A stretch of DNA of 46,622 bases from Parageobacillus caldoxylosilyticus NBRC 107762 (GCF_000632715.1 NZ_BAWO01000052.1:1-46622); one strand, 5' to 3'; positions 8,109 through 16,699 are shown, numbered from the stretch's first letter. Numbers and translations: made by a program. The notes: generated by a model not told the origin, from the letters alone.

Positions 8109-8163
8109 GTAGAGAGTAATGACTATAGATGAATGTATAGTAGAGACTAATGACTATAGATGA
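8109..8163 (+). repeat. Two-copy direct repeat, 24 bp, period 31
   Basis: GTAGAGAGTAATGACTATAG at 8109 recurs with one mismatch at 8140, each copy extending to ATGA. It lies in a stretch without genes (7975-8190) that otherwise shows nothing but A/T-rich sequence. Confidence 0.6.
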
Positions 8164-8192
8164 TCGAAATAAATATAGATGGTTGTGTTTAA

Positions 8193-8306
8193 GAATGGGG
8201 ATGGCGGAGAAATATTAAGCGGTGGGTAGCGATGGCCGTCAATCGTTTAGAATATGACGAACGAGCAATTCGTATTCGACGTTATCTGACAGAAGACATC
8301 GTATGA
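8193..8306 (+). other. Short coding remnant of unknown type
   Basis: A 37-codon open stretch between stops reads as a basic helical peptide (KRWVAMAVNRLEYDERAIRI, then RRYLTEDIV). Its composition suggests the tail of a DNA-binding or transposase-like protein, but I cannot name the family. It lies near a recombinase remnant. Confidence 0.25.
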
Positions 8307-8418
8307 TTACAAAATTTTCCATAACCTTCGTATAAGCGAGAGAAAGTATTATTGTATTAAATCACAGGCGTTATAATAGTAAAAGTACGCTTTTGCTCTC
8401 AAAATCGAAGGTCAGTTG

Positions 8419-8612
8419 ATGATCATGAATGTTATGCAGTCCATTCATGATCCAGAAAAGGCTGAGGCGATGAAGCAATATTGACGAAAAGAACAAAATG
8501 AGCGAAATTATTTGTTGTTTTTCATTGGTATCAACACAAGTCTTCGCATTCCGACATCTTAAAGTTAAAAACCGGTGAAATTATCATTAAACGAAGGCTA
8601 TTCATTTCCTGA
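8419..8612 (+). pseudogene. Tyrosine recombinase fragment
   Basis: The frame from 8419 reads QSIHDPEKAEAMKQY, then an in-frame TGA, then RKEQNERNYLLFFIGINTSL, and after restoring one base at the ATTCC it continues RISDILKLKTGEI. The NYLLFFIGINTSLRISDILK block is the characteristic start of the catalytic domain of phage-type tyrosine recombinases (the family has G-x-NTGLRISDLL around the first catalytic Arg). The rest of the catalytic domain (H-x-x-R and Tyr) is absent. It is thus a decayed integrase with a nonsense codon, a frameshift and a 3' truncation. It ends 50 bases before the kimA start. Confidence 0.65.
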
Positions 8613-8662
8613 GAAAAATGATAATATTTTTTATTGAAATTCTGCATATTGGTGGTGTACAT

Positions 8663-10486
8663 ATGTTTTCATCGTTAAAACGATTCTTAATCGGAAGGCC
8701 GTTGAAATCAACCGAACTGGGAGAGCAAAAGTTGGGCAAATTAAAGGCATTAGCCGTTTTATCTTCTGATGCTCTATCCTCGGTTGCGTACGGTACGGAA
8801 CAGATTTTACTTGTTCTCTCGACGATTGGATTTATTGCATTTTGGTATTCCATTCCTATTGCGATTGGGGTTCTTGTCCTATTGGTGGCACTTATTTTAT
8901 CGTATCGCCAAATCATTTATTCTTATCCGCATGGAGGCGGAGCTTACGTCGTTTCCAAAACGAACTTGGGTGTAAATCCAGGTCTTATTGCCGGAGGCTC
9001 TTTACTGGTCGACTATATTCTGACCGTGGCAGTAAGCGTGTCTGCAGGAACGGATGCCATTACATCCGCGTTTCCAGCTTTACATCCATACACAGTTGGA
9101 ATTGCTATCGCACTGGTTGTGTTTATCACTATTCTTAATCTCAGAGGCGTAACCGAATCCGCTTCCGTTTTGGCCTATCCCGTTTATTTGTTTGTGCTGG
9201 CGCTCGTTATTCTCATTATTGTTGGGATTTTTCGTATTATCAATGGACAAGCACCGTCTACTTTACATACACCTATCGGTACTGCGGTGCCCGGAATTAC
9301 CTTATTCTTGCTGCTGCGGGCATTTGCATCTGGCTGTTCTGCGTTGACAGGGGTAGAAGCGATCTCAAACGCCGTTCCAAATTTTAAGGAACCGGCGGCA
9401 AAAAATGCTGCCAAAACGTTAGTGATGATGGGGGTTATTCTCGCCTTTCTATTTGTGGGAGTCACATTTTTGGCATACTGGTATGGAATTGCACCGAAAG
9501 CAGAAGAGACGGTTGTTTCCCAGCTTGCCTCCGAAGTGTTTGGAAGAGGCGTGATGTATTACTTTATCCAAGGAACGACTGCCCTTATTTTAGTCTTGGC
9601 TGCAAATACGGGATTTTCTGCATTTCCTTTGCTGGCATATAATCTGGCATCCGATAAATACATGCCAAGAATGTATCTTATACGCGGTGACCGTTTAGGT
9701 TATTCAAATGGAATCATCACGCTTGGCCTTGCTTCTATTTTGCTGATTATCGCTTTTAAAGGGCAAACGGAACAGCTAATTCCTTTGTATGCGGTGGGCG
9801 TATTCATTCCTTTCACTTTGTCACAAACAGGCATGATTGTAAAATGGGTGCGCGAAAAACCAGCGGGGTGGATACCGAAGCTGCTGGCAAACTTGCTAGG
9901 TGCGATCATTACACTAACCGTACTGTGCATTTTCTTTATCACAAAATTTGCTCAAGTATGGTCTGTGCTTGTATTTCTTCCGATAATCGTATTTATTTTT
10001 CATCAAATCCATAAGCACTATGATGCTGTGGCGGAACAACTGCGGGTCAATCCAAATAAGATTCCGGACAAAATCGAGGGAAATGTCGTGATTGTACCTG
10101 TTGCGGGAATCACAAAGGTAGTGGAGCAATCCTTAAATTACGCCCAAGCCATTGGAGATTATGTATTGGCTGTATATGTGGCATTTGACCGGGAAAGCAT
10201 GCTCCGAATGGAAGAGAAATGGAAGAGATGGAGGCCGGATGTTCGCCTGGTTACACTAATTTCTTATTATCGCGATCTTATCACACCAATTTCCAAATTG
10301 GTGGATACGATTGAAAGCAAGGCAGAGGAAAGAAATTATACAGTAACGGTTTTGATTCCTCAATTTATACCAAAAAAAGGCTGGCATAACTTTTTACATA
10401 ACCAATCCAGCGTTTTGTTGAGATTGTACCTTCTATATAAGAAAAATGTGATTGTCTCAACAGTTCCTTATCGACTTCATAAGTAG
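8663..10486 (+). CDS. kimA: High-affinity potassium importer KimA (YdaO)
   Basis: The 607-residue protein is an APC-superfamily transporter with about 12 membrane helices and a C-terminal cytosolic domain of about 150 residues. The N-terminus (KRFLIGRPLKS, GEQKLGKLKALA, LSSDALSSVAYGTEQI) and the HNQSSVLLRL C-terminal motif closely follow B. subtilis KimA, which has the same length. KimA is a proton-coupled K+ importer, inhibited by cyclic di-AMP binding to its cytosolic domain. I chose ATG 8663 because it gives the family N-terminus and has GGTGGTG upstream; the frame is open 45 bases further. In B. subtilis a cyclic di-AMP riboswitch precedes this gene; here the upstream 50 bases abut a recombinase remnant and I see no such leader. 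Confidence 0.92.
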   Translation: MFSSLKRFLIGRPLKSTELGEQKLGKLKALAVLSSDALSSVAYGTEQILLVLSTIGFIAFWYSIPIAIGVLVLLVALILSYRQIIYSYPHGGGAYVVSKTNLGVNPGLIAGGSLLVDYILTVAVSVSAGTDAITSAFPALHPYTVGIAIALVVFITILNLRGVTESASVLAYPVYLFVLALVILIIVGIFRIINGQAPSTLHTPIGTAVPGITLFLLLRAFASGCSALTGVEAISNAVPNFKEPAAKNAAKTLVMMGVILAFLFVGVTFLAYWYGIAPKAEETVVSQLASEVFGRGVMYYFIQGTTALILVLAANTGFSAFPLLAYNLASDKYMPRMYLIRGDRLGYSNGIITLGLASILLIIAFKGQTEQLIPLYAVGVFIPFTLSQTGMIVKWVREKPAGWIPKLLANLLGAIITLTVLCIFFITKFAQVWSVLVFLPIIVFIFHQIHKHYDAVAEQLRVNPNKIPDKIEGNVVIVPVAGITKVVEQSLNYAQAIGDYVLAVYVAFDRESMLRMEEKWKRWRPDVRLVTLISYYRDLITPISKLVDTIESKAEERNYTVTVLIPQFIPKKGWHNFLHNQSSVLLRLYLLYKKNVIVSTVPYRLHK

Positions 10487-10508
10487 AAGTTCATATTCGA
10501 TTGCAAGC

Positions 10509-10568
10509 GGGGATGATTGCTGAACGATCATCCCCTGTCTATAAAGACCGAATAAATCGGTCTTTTTT
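10509..10568 (+). terminator. Tandem hairpin terminator of kimA
   Basis: A perfect 9-bp GC-rich stem (GGGGATGAT/ATCATCCCC, 10509-10535) is followed by a second 9-bp stem (AAAGACCGA/TCGGTCTTT, 10543-10565) with a T-run. Confidence 0.8.
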
Positions 10569-10613
10569 GTCTGTCTTCTTTCACTATCGCTCTCATTAGC
10601 AAAACAAAGCCAA

Positions 10614-10788
10614 TTATTTATTTCTTTTTTTGGGGATCGTTAAGCTTTTCCAGTTATCAGATTTAAGTTGTTTCGCGATATAAACGATTTGCCCAATATG
10701 ATAAGAATAATGATACATTTGTCTTTCAATAGCTTCGATAACCGTATGAGGTTCACTTCGAATATAAATGATCTGAATCTGTAATGGA
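10614..10788 (-). pseudogene. 3' fragment of a DUF1572 (DinB-like) gene
   Basis: On the minus strand the frame ending at 10614 reads IYIRSEPHTVIEAIERQMYH, then HIGQIVYIAKQLKSDNWKSL, then IPKKRNK and stop. This is the C-terminus of the DUF1572 family of DinB-fold proteins, including the conserved metal-site-like His in YHIGQ. Upstream of about 10790 the homology ends and there is no start, so only about 55 residues of a roughly 160-residue protein remain. The gene was truncated when the region before the LysM hydrolase was rearranged. Confidence 0.65.
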
Positions 10789-10908
10789 AATGTAATAGAT
10801 TTGTAACCACTTCTTATTGTTTTTGTTATAGATTAGAAATTTTTTTTAAATATAATGATTGACGTTAATAGAAATGTAATGTCCAAAGTACATCTTGGGG
10901 GGTACAAC

Positions 10909-11934
10909 ATGAAAAAATCATTTATTCTTACAGGTACAATTATAAGTTCTTTATTAGCAGGCCAAACTGCTTTCGCTAGTAATTATACTGTCCAAAAAGG
11001 CGATACGCTTTGGGAAATATCCAAAAAATACAACACTACTGTAGAAGCATTAAAACAAATGAATCATTTAACTTCTGATTTTATTTTCCCTGGACAAATA
11101 TTAAAAGTTAACGAAAAAAAAGATACATATGTAGTGAAGCCTGGCGATACCTTAAGCAAAATTGCAAAGCAATTTAATACGACTGTTGCTGCGTTATTAA
11201 AGATGAATCCCGAAATTTCTAATCCAAATTTTATTAAGGCCGGTCAAACGATTCGCTTGTCTGGGGCGGTTCCATCTTCTGTTAAACCTGCTACTAAGGA
11301 ATCAAGTGCTAATGGTTATTACATCGTTAAAGAAAGAGATACTCTTTCTAGCATCGCTAAAATGTTTCATACAACAGTTAGTTCATTGCTCGCTTTAAAT
11401 CCGGAAATTAAGAATCCTAATTTTATTCGAGTGGGACAATCTATTAAAGTTACTGGAGAAAAAGCTCCTGCTCAATCTTCCAATCAAAAAATTTCTAAAC
11501 CTTCCCCGGGTTCGATATCTACCACTCCTTCCAATAGCACAAAAGCTGTGAATTCTTCTTTGGCTGATCGAGTCATTCAAATTGGCGAAAAATATTTAGG
11601 TGCCAAATATTTATATGGTGCTAGTCCATCTCGCACAGATGCATTTGATTGCTCATCCTTTACTATGCGGGTATTTGGTGAAGCTGGAATTTCTTTGCCT
11701 CGCAGTTCGGCAGCACAATCACAAGCTGGCACGACGGTTTCTCTCAATCAGCTTCAAAAAGGAGATTTGCTCTTCTTTGATACAGATTTCAATGGAGCGA
11801 TCAATCACGTTGGAATTTATGCAGGTAACGGCCAAATGTTAAATGCTACAGTTTCTAAAGGCGTCTCTTATGCATCAATCAATTCTTCTTATTGGAAAGA
11901 ACGGTTTGTGAAAGCAGTACGTGTAATCAATTAA
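10909..11934 (+). CDS. LysM-repeat NlpC/P60 peptidoglycan endopeptidase
   Basis: The 341-residue secreted protein cleaves peptide stems of peptidoglycan, like B. subtilis LytE, LytF and CwlS. It starts with a signal peptide (basic KK, hydrophobic core, cleavage near AFAS). Three LysM domains for cell-wall binding follow (YTVQKGDTLWEISKKYN, YVVKPGDTLSKIAKQFN and YIVKERDTLSSIAKMFH), then a Ser/Pro/Thr-rich linker and a C-terminal NlpC/P60 domain with the catalytic Cys in FDCSSF and the His in NHVGIY. ATG 10909 is chosen for its GGGGGG site and because it begins the signal peptide; the longer frame from 10855 would mask it. Monocistronic, with its own terminator. Confidence 0.9.
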   Translation: MKKSFILTGTIISSLLAGQTAFASNYTVQKGDTLWEISKKYNTTVEALKQMNHLTSDFIFPGQILKVNEKKDTYVVKPGDTLSKIAKQFNTTVAALLKMNPEISNPNFIKAGQTIRLSGAVPSSVKPATKESSANGYYIVKERDTLSSIAKMFHTTVSSLLALNPEIKNPNFIRVGQSIKVTGEKAPAQSSNQKISKPSPGSISTTPSNSTKAVNSSLADRVIQIGEKYLGAKYLYGASPSRTDAFDCSSFTMRVFGEAGISLPRSSAAQSQAGTTVSLNQLQKGDLLFFDTDFNGAINHVGIYAGNGQMLNATVSKGVSYASINSSYWKERFVKAVRVIN

Positions 11935-11946
11935 TCTGTGAAAAGC

Positions 11947-11987
11947 AATCGAGTGTAAAATCGCATAGGTTTTACACTCGATTTTTT
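11947..11987 (+). terminator. Terminator of the LysM hydrolase gene
   Basis: A perfect 14-bp stem (AATCGAGTGTAAAA with TTTTACACTCGATT) is followed by TTTT. Confidence 0.85.
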
Positions 11988-12093
11988 GATGTATCAACAA
12001 TGTATAAACGGTAAAATCGGACAAGTCGATCCCCCTTGGGCTCCAAGAGGTTTTTTGTGATACTGATTTCTTCTGACAAGTCTTATGTCAACA

Positions 12094-12161
12094 GCCGTTG
12101 AGATAGTTTTTCTCAACGGCCTGAAAAGAAGCTCTTTCCAAAACAAAAAGGGCTTCTTTTC
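12094..12161 (-). terminator. Double hairpin after the GMC oxidoreductase gene
   Basis: Reading on the minus strand from the oxidoreductase stop, a 10-bp stem (12123-12132 with 12152-12161, AAAAGAAGC type) comes first, then a perfect GC-rich 10-bp stem (12094-12103 with 12111-12120). Confidence 0.6.
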
Positions 12162-12181
12162 TATTATCATCTTCATTCTTA

Positions 12182-13900
12182 TCATTCAACATCTTCAAAT
12201 TCCTCATCATCCACCACATATGGGGAAGGATCCTCTCGAATAAATCGTACCGCATTTAAACCGATCATCTGAGCAGGCATGGAAGTGTTACCATCTGGTA
12301 AAATAGGGCAGATGGAAAGATCAGCGACTTTAAGGTTTTTGGTACCAAAGACATTCAGGAATCCATCAACAACTCCTTCTTGAATATTCCTACCCATTCT
12401 ACATTGCCCACCAAAATGAGCGAGATTATGATAAGAGGCCTTGACATAATTAGCAAGCAGGTTTCGCTTTTCTACCTCATTAGTTAAATGGAATATATTT
12501 TCAGGAGGGTATACAACCTTATAAATGCCGTCCGGATCTAGTTTACGAGCTCTCTTCATAATATTGAAAACCTGAATATACTGATCCACCATAAAATCTA
12601 AGTCATCAGGATTTCCCAGCGGATTAAGGTCAACGGATGGATAAGCCTCAGGATCGCTATGGGCGACCATAATCGTGCCCCTGCTTTTAGGGTTAAGGTC
12701 GAAAATTCCAATACTCATTATATTAATTGATTTTTTCGGATCAAAATCCCAATTATTAATCATTACATCTTGAATAGGGACAAACGATGGTGTTGGGAGT
12801 CCAAATAATTGAAGGCGGCGCCCTCCTCCGTCTTCCCCTTTAAAAGCACCGAGTGTAAATGGCTGATCAGGATCAGCGGACATTACCTTTAGGAGTCGTG
12901 TTGTTTCTACTTCTACACCCATTCCAACAGCATAATGTGTTTGGAAATTGTAACCAACATTTGGACTCTTTACTAATGTTCGTATGCCTGCTTTACCCAA
13001 ATCAGCTGGTCTCCCAATTCCCGAACGTTGTAGAATGACCGAAGAAAAATTGCCTGCAGAGACAATAATTCCTTTTCTTGCAAAAGCTCTTTGTGATCTC
13101 CCGTTCCTGACAAACTCAACGCCAATAGCAATGTTAATTCCTCTTTTTTGTTTAAATAGAATTTTATTGACGGTTGTTTTTGTTAAAATGACCAACTTTC
13201 TCCCATTAACCCCAAATTCATCTGGATCGAACTCATCTCCTTGTGTGACAATATTTTTATTTAAATATCCGGTTGCAGTAGATGAACGGACAAACTTTCC
13301 ATCTACCTCTTTGTTCAGAAATTGTGATTTGAAAAATGTACAATCTCTTATGCCCGTATTATAATCTTCAACAATTGGGATATCCAAAACATCTGATGTT
13401 GCTTTAGCTAAAATAGTTGTAAGTCCATTCTTAGGAATGATTTGTTGTCTAACGAAAATAGGACCTTTTGTTCCCCGTTCGTTTGGATCTTGTGTCTTTC
13501 CTGTATAGGTTTCATTTTTTTTGAATAATGAACGAATGTTTTTGTAGCTCCATTGAGATCCAACGAGATCTGCCCACTCATCATAAAGGTTTCTACTTCC
13601 ACGTACTGCATACATTGCATTATGTTCTGAGCTTCCCCCAATTGCTCTGCCGCTTGCTAATCTAAGCTGACTGCTAATGGTTGGCTGCGTTTTAGAAAGA
13701 ATATTAAATGAAAATCTGTTATCAGTAGATAAAGCACTTGATGTTGCACGAGAAGGACTACTTAGCTCGTTCGTCAGATTCGTTCCTGCTTCAAGGACGA
13801 GCACAGAAGTACGTTTGTCATCCGTTAATTCTTTGGCAATTACCCCTCCGGCAGTTCCAGCACCAATCACGATATAATCAAAAGGTTTTTTGGTTGACAT
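12182..13900 (-). CDS. GMC-family FAD-dependent oxidoreductase
   Basis: This 572-residue flavoprotein belongs to the glucose-methanol-choline oxidoreductase family, which oxidises alcohols or sugars. The N-terminal dinucleotide fold is clear (VIGAGTAGGVIAKEL, residues about 11-25), as is the family FAD segment GGSSEHNAM (about 87-95). The C-terminal signature is present in variant form: YHNLAHFGGQCRMG, with the likely catalytic His, and DGNTSMPAQMIGLNA. The usual GTCRMG Thr is replaced by Gln. The substrate cannot be told. The ATG has GAAAGGAATG upstream. No cytochrome or small-subunit partner is adjacent. The C-terminus is very acidic (VVDDEEFEDVE). Confidence 0.85.
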   Translation of the reverse strand: MSTKKPFDYIVIGAGTAGGVIAKELTDDKRTSVLVLEAGTNLTNELSSPSRATSSALSTDNRFSFNILSKTQPTISSQLRLASGRAIGGSSEHNAMYAVRGSRNLYDEWADLVGSQWSYKNIRSLFKKNETYTGKTQDPNERGTKGPIFVRQQIIPKNGLTTILAKATSDVLDIPIVEDYNTGIRDCTFFKSQFLNKEVDGKFVRSSTATGYLNKNIVTQGDEFDPDEFGVNGRKLVILTKTTVNKILFKQKRGINIAIGVEFVRNGRSQRAFARKGIIVSAGNFSSVILQRSGIGRPADLGKAGIRTLVKSPNVGYNFQTHYAVGMGVEVETTRLLKVMSADPDQPFTLGAFKGEDGGGRRLQLFGLPTPSFVPIQDVMINNWDFDPKKSINIMSIGIFDLNPKSRGTIMVAHSDPEAYPSVDLNPLGNPDDLDFMVDQYIQVFNIMKRARKLDPDGIYKVVYPPENIFHLTNEVEKRNLLANYVKASYHNLAHFGGQCRMGRNIQEGVVDGFLNVFGTKNLKVADLSICPILPDGNTSMPAQMIGLNAVRFIREDPSPYVVDDEEFEDVE

Positions 13901-14307
13901 GGGATCATTCCTTTCGATATAGGATTTAGAATAACTAATTCCATCCTTGATCCTTTCTGCGCTGAAATGATCGGATCGGACTGTTCACTTGTTCACTCAT
14001 AGAAAAGTTCAGTGCACATCGCACATACCATTTCTTCGGCATATAAACTTTGGTGTAACAAATTTAAAATTATGTTGCCAGTTGTTAACTCGATAAAATA
14101 GTAAGGATAAAAAATTGCTCCATTTATTAGAAAATTGGAACTTATATCGTCATATTTATGGCTAAACACCCAAATTGGTGCAATAAATGCGCTATCTGGA
14201 AGTAGATCTTCTTCTTGAGCGAACGGGTGCGTAGTGGAATAATGACGTTAAAACTTAAAGCTTGAGAACAGGTTTTCCTTAAGCTTGCAAGGCAATGAAA
14301 ATGGAGG
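13901..14307. other. Intergenic region
   Basis: Nothing convincing. A 35-codon minus-strand frame (about 13932-14039) upstream of the GMC gene begins MPKKWYVRCA and ends before that gene's ribosome binding site, but it has no strong start signal. Confidence 0.4.
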
Positions 14308-14598
14308 ATGCCATGCAAAACCGTTCCTTCGTATGCGGTTTTGCATATCGACAATACAGCTATTCATGTAACGTTTCGCCAAGTACCGTATGACCCGCAT
14401 CATTTTCTGCTTGCTTTTGAAAAGAAAAATGTTCCAGCACGCGAGTTGATTTTGCGGTGTTTTGTGGGAATCAGCATTGGAAAAAAGGTCAAACATACTA
14501 ACTGCTTGACAACGCGTTCATTGGCAGCAGCAAAAAATGGAATCAACGTATTCCGTTTTTTTGTTTACAACGTAACATTGTTATGTTACATTATATAG
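14308..14598 (+). CDS. Doubtful small reading frame beside a hairpin
   Basis: A 96-codon frame runs up to the yhbD promoter. Its middle part (AIHVTFRQVPYDPHHFLLAF and PARELILRCFVGISIGKK) reads like real protein, but the start lies directly against GGAGG without spacing, a perfect 11-bp hairpin (14313-14323 with 14336-14346) covers the first codons, and the last 20 codons overlap the yhbD promoter. It may be a decayed gene. No family recognised. Confidence 0.25.
   Translation: MPCKTVPSYAVLHIDNTAIHVTFRQVPYDPHHFLLAFEKKNVPARELILRCFVGISIGKKVKHTNCLTTRSLAAAKNGINVFRFFVYNVTLLCYII
14564..14594 (+). promoter_or_regulatory. yhbD promoter with a palindrome in the spacer
   Basis: A -35-like TTTACA (14564-14569) is followed by a perfect palindrome GTAACATTGTTATGTTAC (14572-14589). 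A CATTAT at 14589-14594 gives a 19-base spacer, as in promoters controlled by MerR-family proteins. YhbD has a MerR-type helix-turn-helix, so autoregulation is inferred. Confidence 0.5.
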
Positions 14599-14612
14599 TG
14601 TAGGAGGTGTTG

Positions 14613-15245
14613 ATGGTGGAGGAGGAATTAATCTCGAAAAAAGAATTGCTGGAGCGGACAGGGATCTCTTATGGACAGCTATATCGGTGGAAACGGAAAA
14701 AATTAATTCCCGAAGAATGGTTTATTCGCAAATCGACATTTACGGGGCAAGAAACGTTTTTTCCAAAAGAAAAAATACTAGCGAGAATCGAAAAAATTAA
14801 ACAGATGAAAGATGATCTGTCGCTCGATGAACTGGCAAATATGTTTTCTCCGAACCCTGCTGCGATTACTCTCCATAAGGACGAGATTATAAAACGTAAC
14901 ATTGTTTCGGAAATGTCGCTGCAATTCTATATGGAACAAAAAGGGGAGCGACACACTTTTTCCTTCACTGAACTGCTGCAGCTCTATATTCTTGATCAAT
15001 TGCTGCAAACAGGGGAAATTAGTTTGGAAGAAGGAAAAAGCGTATTCGATGTATTCGAGAAATATTATGCCGCCTTCCAAGGCCGGAGTTGTGAATTGCT
15101 TTTCCTGCGAAAAATGGGAGTAGCAATATGTCTATTAGTAGCAAGCGGAAATGATGTATATGTTGAAGAAAAGGCGAAAATCATTGTTCGTCTTCATGTG
15201 CCGACTTATGTAGAGCAATTAAAACTGATGATGTCGGAGGGATAA
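14613..15245 (+). CDS. yhbD: YhbD-family MerR-like protein (DUF4004)
   Basis: The 210-residue protein starts with a MerR-type helix-turn-helix (SKKELLERTGISYGQLYRWK, with the conserved RKSTFTGQETFFPKEKIL wing) followed by a helical domain of unknown function. The N-terminal 75 residues match B. subtilis YhbD closely. The gene is first of three with bacE and bacF, separated from bacE by only four bases, the order found in B. subtilis. ATG 14613 is taken because AGGAGG lies 5 bases upstream; GTG 14607 or GTG 14616 are alternatives. As a putative regulator it may control its own operon through the palindrome in its promoter. Confidence 0.85.
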   Translation: MVEEELISKKELLERTGISYGQLYRWKRKKLIPEEWFIRKSTFTGQETFFPKEKILARIEKIKQMKDDLSLDELANMFSPNPAAITLHKDEIIKRNIVSEMSLQFYMEQKGERHTFSFTELLQLYILDQLLQTGEISLEEGKSVFDVFEKYYAAFQGRSCELLFLRKMGVAICLLVASGNDVYVEEKAKIIVRLHVPTYVEQLKLMMSEG

Positions 15246-15249
15246 ACAG

Positions 15250-15954
15250 ATGGAACGGAAGGATTTAGTTATATCTGGTGCTGGAAGTGCTTCAGGCGGT
15301 CTATATAATTTGGTCAAAATTTCTGGAACAGGAAAGGTGCATGGGGATATCGACTGCAATGATATGGCGATTCACGGGACGGCGACAATGGAAGGAAACG
15401 TGAAAGCAAAGGCGGTGCATATATCCGGAAAAGCCCGCGTTACGGGATCATTGAAAACGGAACATGTAAAAATTAGTGGAAGCGCACAGATTGGCGCAGG
15501 TGTACAATGCAAACAATTTGATTGTCACGGAAGCGCAAATGTAGATGGGAATTTATCGGCGGACGAAGTGCATATTCATGGAGAGGCAGCCATTAAAGGA
15601 GGCTGTGATGCGGAACAATTTAAAGCGAGAGGAGAGTTTTCCATTGGCGGCTTATTAAATGCGGAGACAATTCAAATAAAGCCTTTCGGACATTGCCAAG
15701 CAAAAGAAATAGGCGGAGAGCGCATCGAGGTAAAACTGCAAGGAATAACATTTTTGAAAAAACTGTTATTTCATTTTGGTCTGACTGCCGAAAGCATCGA
15801 AGGGGATGAAATTTATTTAGAGTATACAAGCGCGAAAGCAGTCAGAGGCAACCGGGTGACGATCGGTCCCGGATGCGACATTGAAGTCGTGGAATATCAA
15901 GGCGAGTTTCAATGTGATCCGGGCGCGAAAGTCGGTACGTATAAAAAAGTGTGA
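15250..15954 (+). CDS. bacE: Bactofilin BacE (YhbE)
   Basis: This 234-residue protein is a bactofilin, a cytoskeletal polymer-forming beta-helix protein. Short repeats of the form I-x-G-x-A-x-V-x-G-x-L (GTGKVHGDIDCNDMAIHG, GTATMEGNVKAKAVHISG, GKARVTGSLK) run through residues about 20-150, followed by a C-terminal segment with EGDEIYLEYTSAKAVRG. In B. subtilis the BacE and BacF pair forms membrane-associated foci needed for flagellar assembly. The ribosome binding site GGAGGG overlaps the end of yhbD, showing tight coupling. Confidence 0.88.
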   Translation: MERKDLVISGAGSASGGLYNLVKISGTGKVHGDIDCNDMAIHGTATMEGNVKAKAVHISGKARVTGSLKTEHVKISGSAQIGAGVQCKQFDCHGSANVDGNLSADEVHIHGEAAIKGGCDAEQFKARGEFSIGGLLNAETIQIKPFGHCQAKEIGGERIEVKLQGITFLKKLLFHFGLTAESIEGDEIYLEYTSAKAVRGNRVTIGPGCDIEVVEYQGEFQCDPGAKVGTYKKV

Positions 15955-15967
15955 AGGAGGGATAAAC

Positions 15968-16699
15968 GTGGGAAATCATGTGCGCCATTTAACCGTAAAC
16001 GGATCGGCACTTACTTCGGGCGGAACGTTTCATAAAGTGACGATTCGCGGGGATGCAACGATTAACGGCGATTTATGGTGTGACCGCTGCAAAGTGTTTG
16101 GCAATGCCGATGTAAGTGGCAACATCGAGACGAAGTTGCTTAACATTTTTGGCCAAGCGAACATACGGGGAAATGTTCAAGGAGAAACGATAAAGCTATT
16201 GGGAGAAATGAATATACGCGGAAATGCCGCGGCATCCGATTTTCATCTCCGCGGTGCCGCTCATGTAGATGGCGATGTAACAGGAGGAATGATTCACGGT
16301 TACGGAGAAATGAAAGTATCCCGCGATTGCGAAGCAGATGTTTTTTCGGTCACAGGCGCGGTGGAAATTGGGAACATCCTAAACGCGGAGCAAGTCGAAT
16401 TGTATCTTCATTTTGCCGACAGCCGCATCTTCGAAATTGGCGGGAAAACGATTCGCGTCAAACGAAGTAAAGCATTGAATATTCTTCACTTTTTGAAACG
16501 ATTTGCTCCTGATTCGGCAAAGTTAAAAGCGGAAATGATTGAAGGGGACGACATTTATTTAGAACATACCAAAGCCAAAATCGTCAGGGGGGATCGCATC
16601 ATCATTGGTCCAGGATGTGACATTGATCTTGTTGAATATCACACAAGTTTTCAGCAAGATGAAAAAGCAATCGTGAAAGAAAAAAGAAAGCGATCATAA
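15968..16699 (+). CDS. bacF: Bactofilin BacF (YhbF)
   Basis: The 243-residue protein is the second bactofilin of the pair and plainly a paralogue of BacE: both have the same beta-helix repeats and share the C-terminal EGDDIYLEHTKAKIVRGDRI region and GPGCDI motif. GTG at 15968 is chosen because AAGGAGGGAT lies 6 bases upstream; a longer open frame overlapping bacE in another phase (from 15881) is not used. Spacing to bacE is 13 bases, so the genes are co-transcribed. The C-terminus ends in a run of basic residues (KEKRKRS). Confidence 0.87.
   Translation: MGNHVRHLTVNGSALTSGGTFHKVTIRGDATINGDLWCDRCKVFGNADVSGNIETKLLNIFGQANIRGNVQGETIKLLGEMNIRGNAAASDFHLRGAAHVDGDVTGGMIHGYGEMKVSRDCEADVFSVTGAVEIGNILNAEQVELYLHFADSRIFEIGGKTIRVKRSKALNILHFLKRFAPDSAKLKAEMIEGDDIYLEHTKAKIVRGDRIIIGPGCDIDLVEYHTSFQQDEKAIVKEKRKRS

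Noticed and set aside
8193-8306. Transposase C-terminus
   Set aside because: The RWVAMAV peptide looks suggestive of an insertion-sequence transposase tail, but I could not match any family motif, so it is listed only as an unknown remnant.
15881-15967. Longer BacF starting at 15881
   Set aside because: It overlaps the end of bacE in another frame, and a good ribosome binding site with GTG at 15968 gives the family N-terminus.
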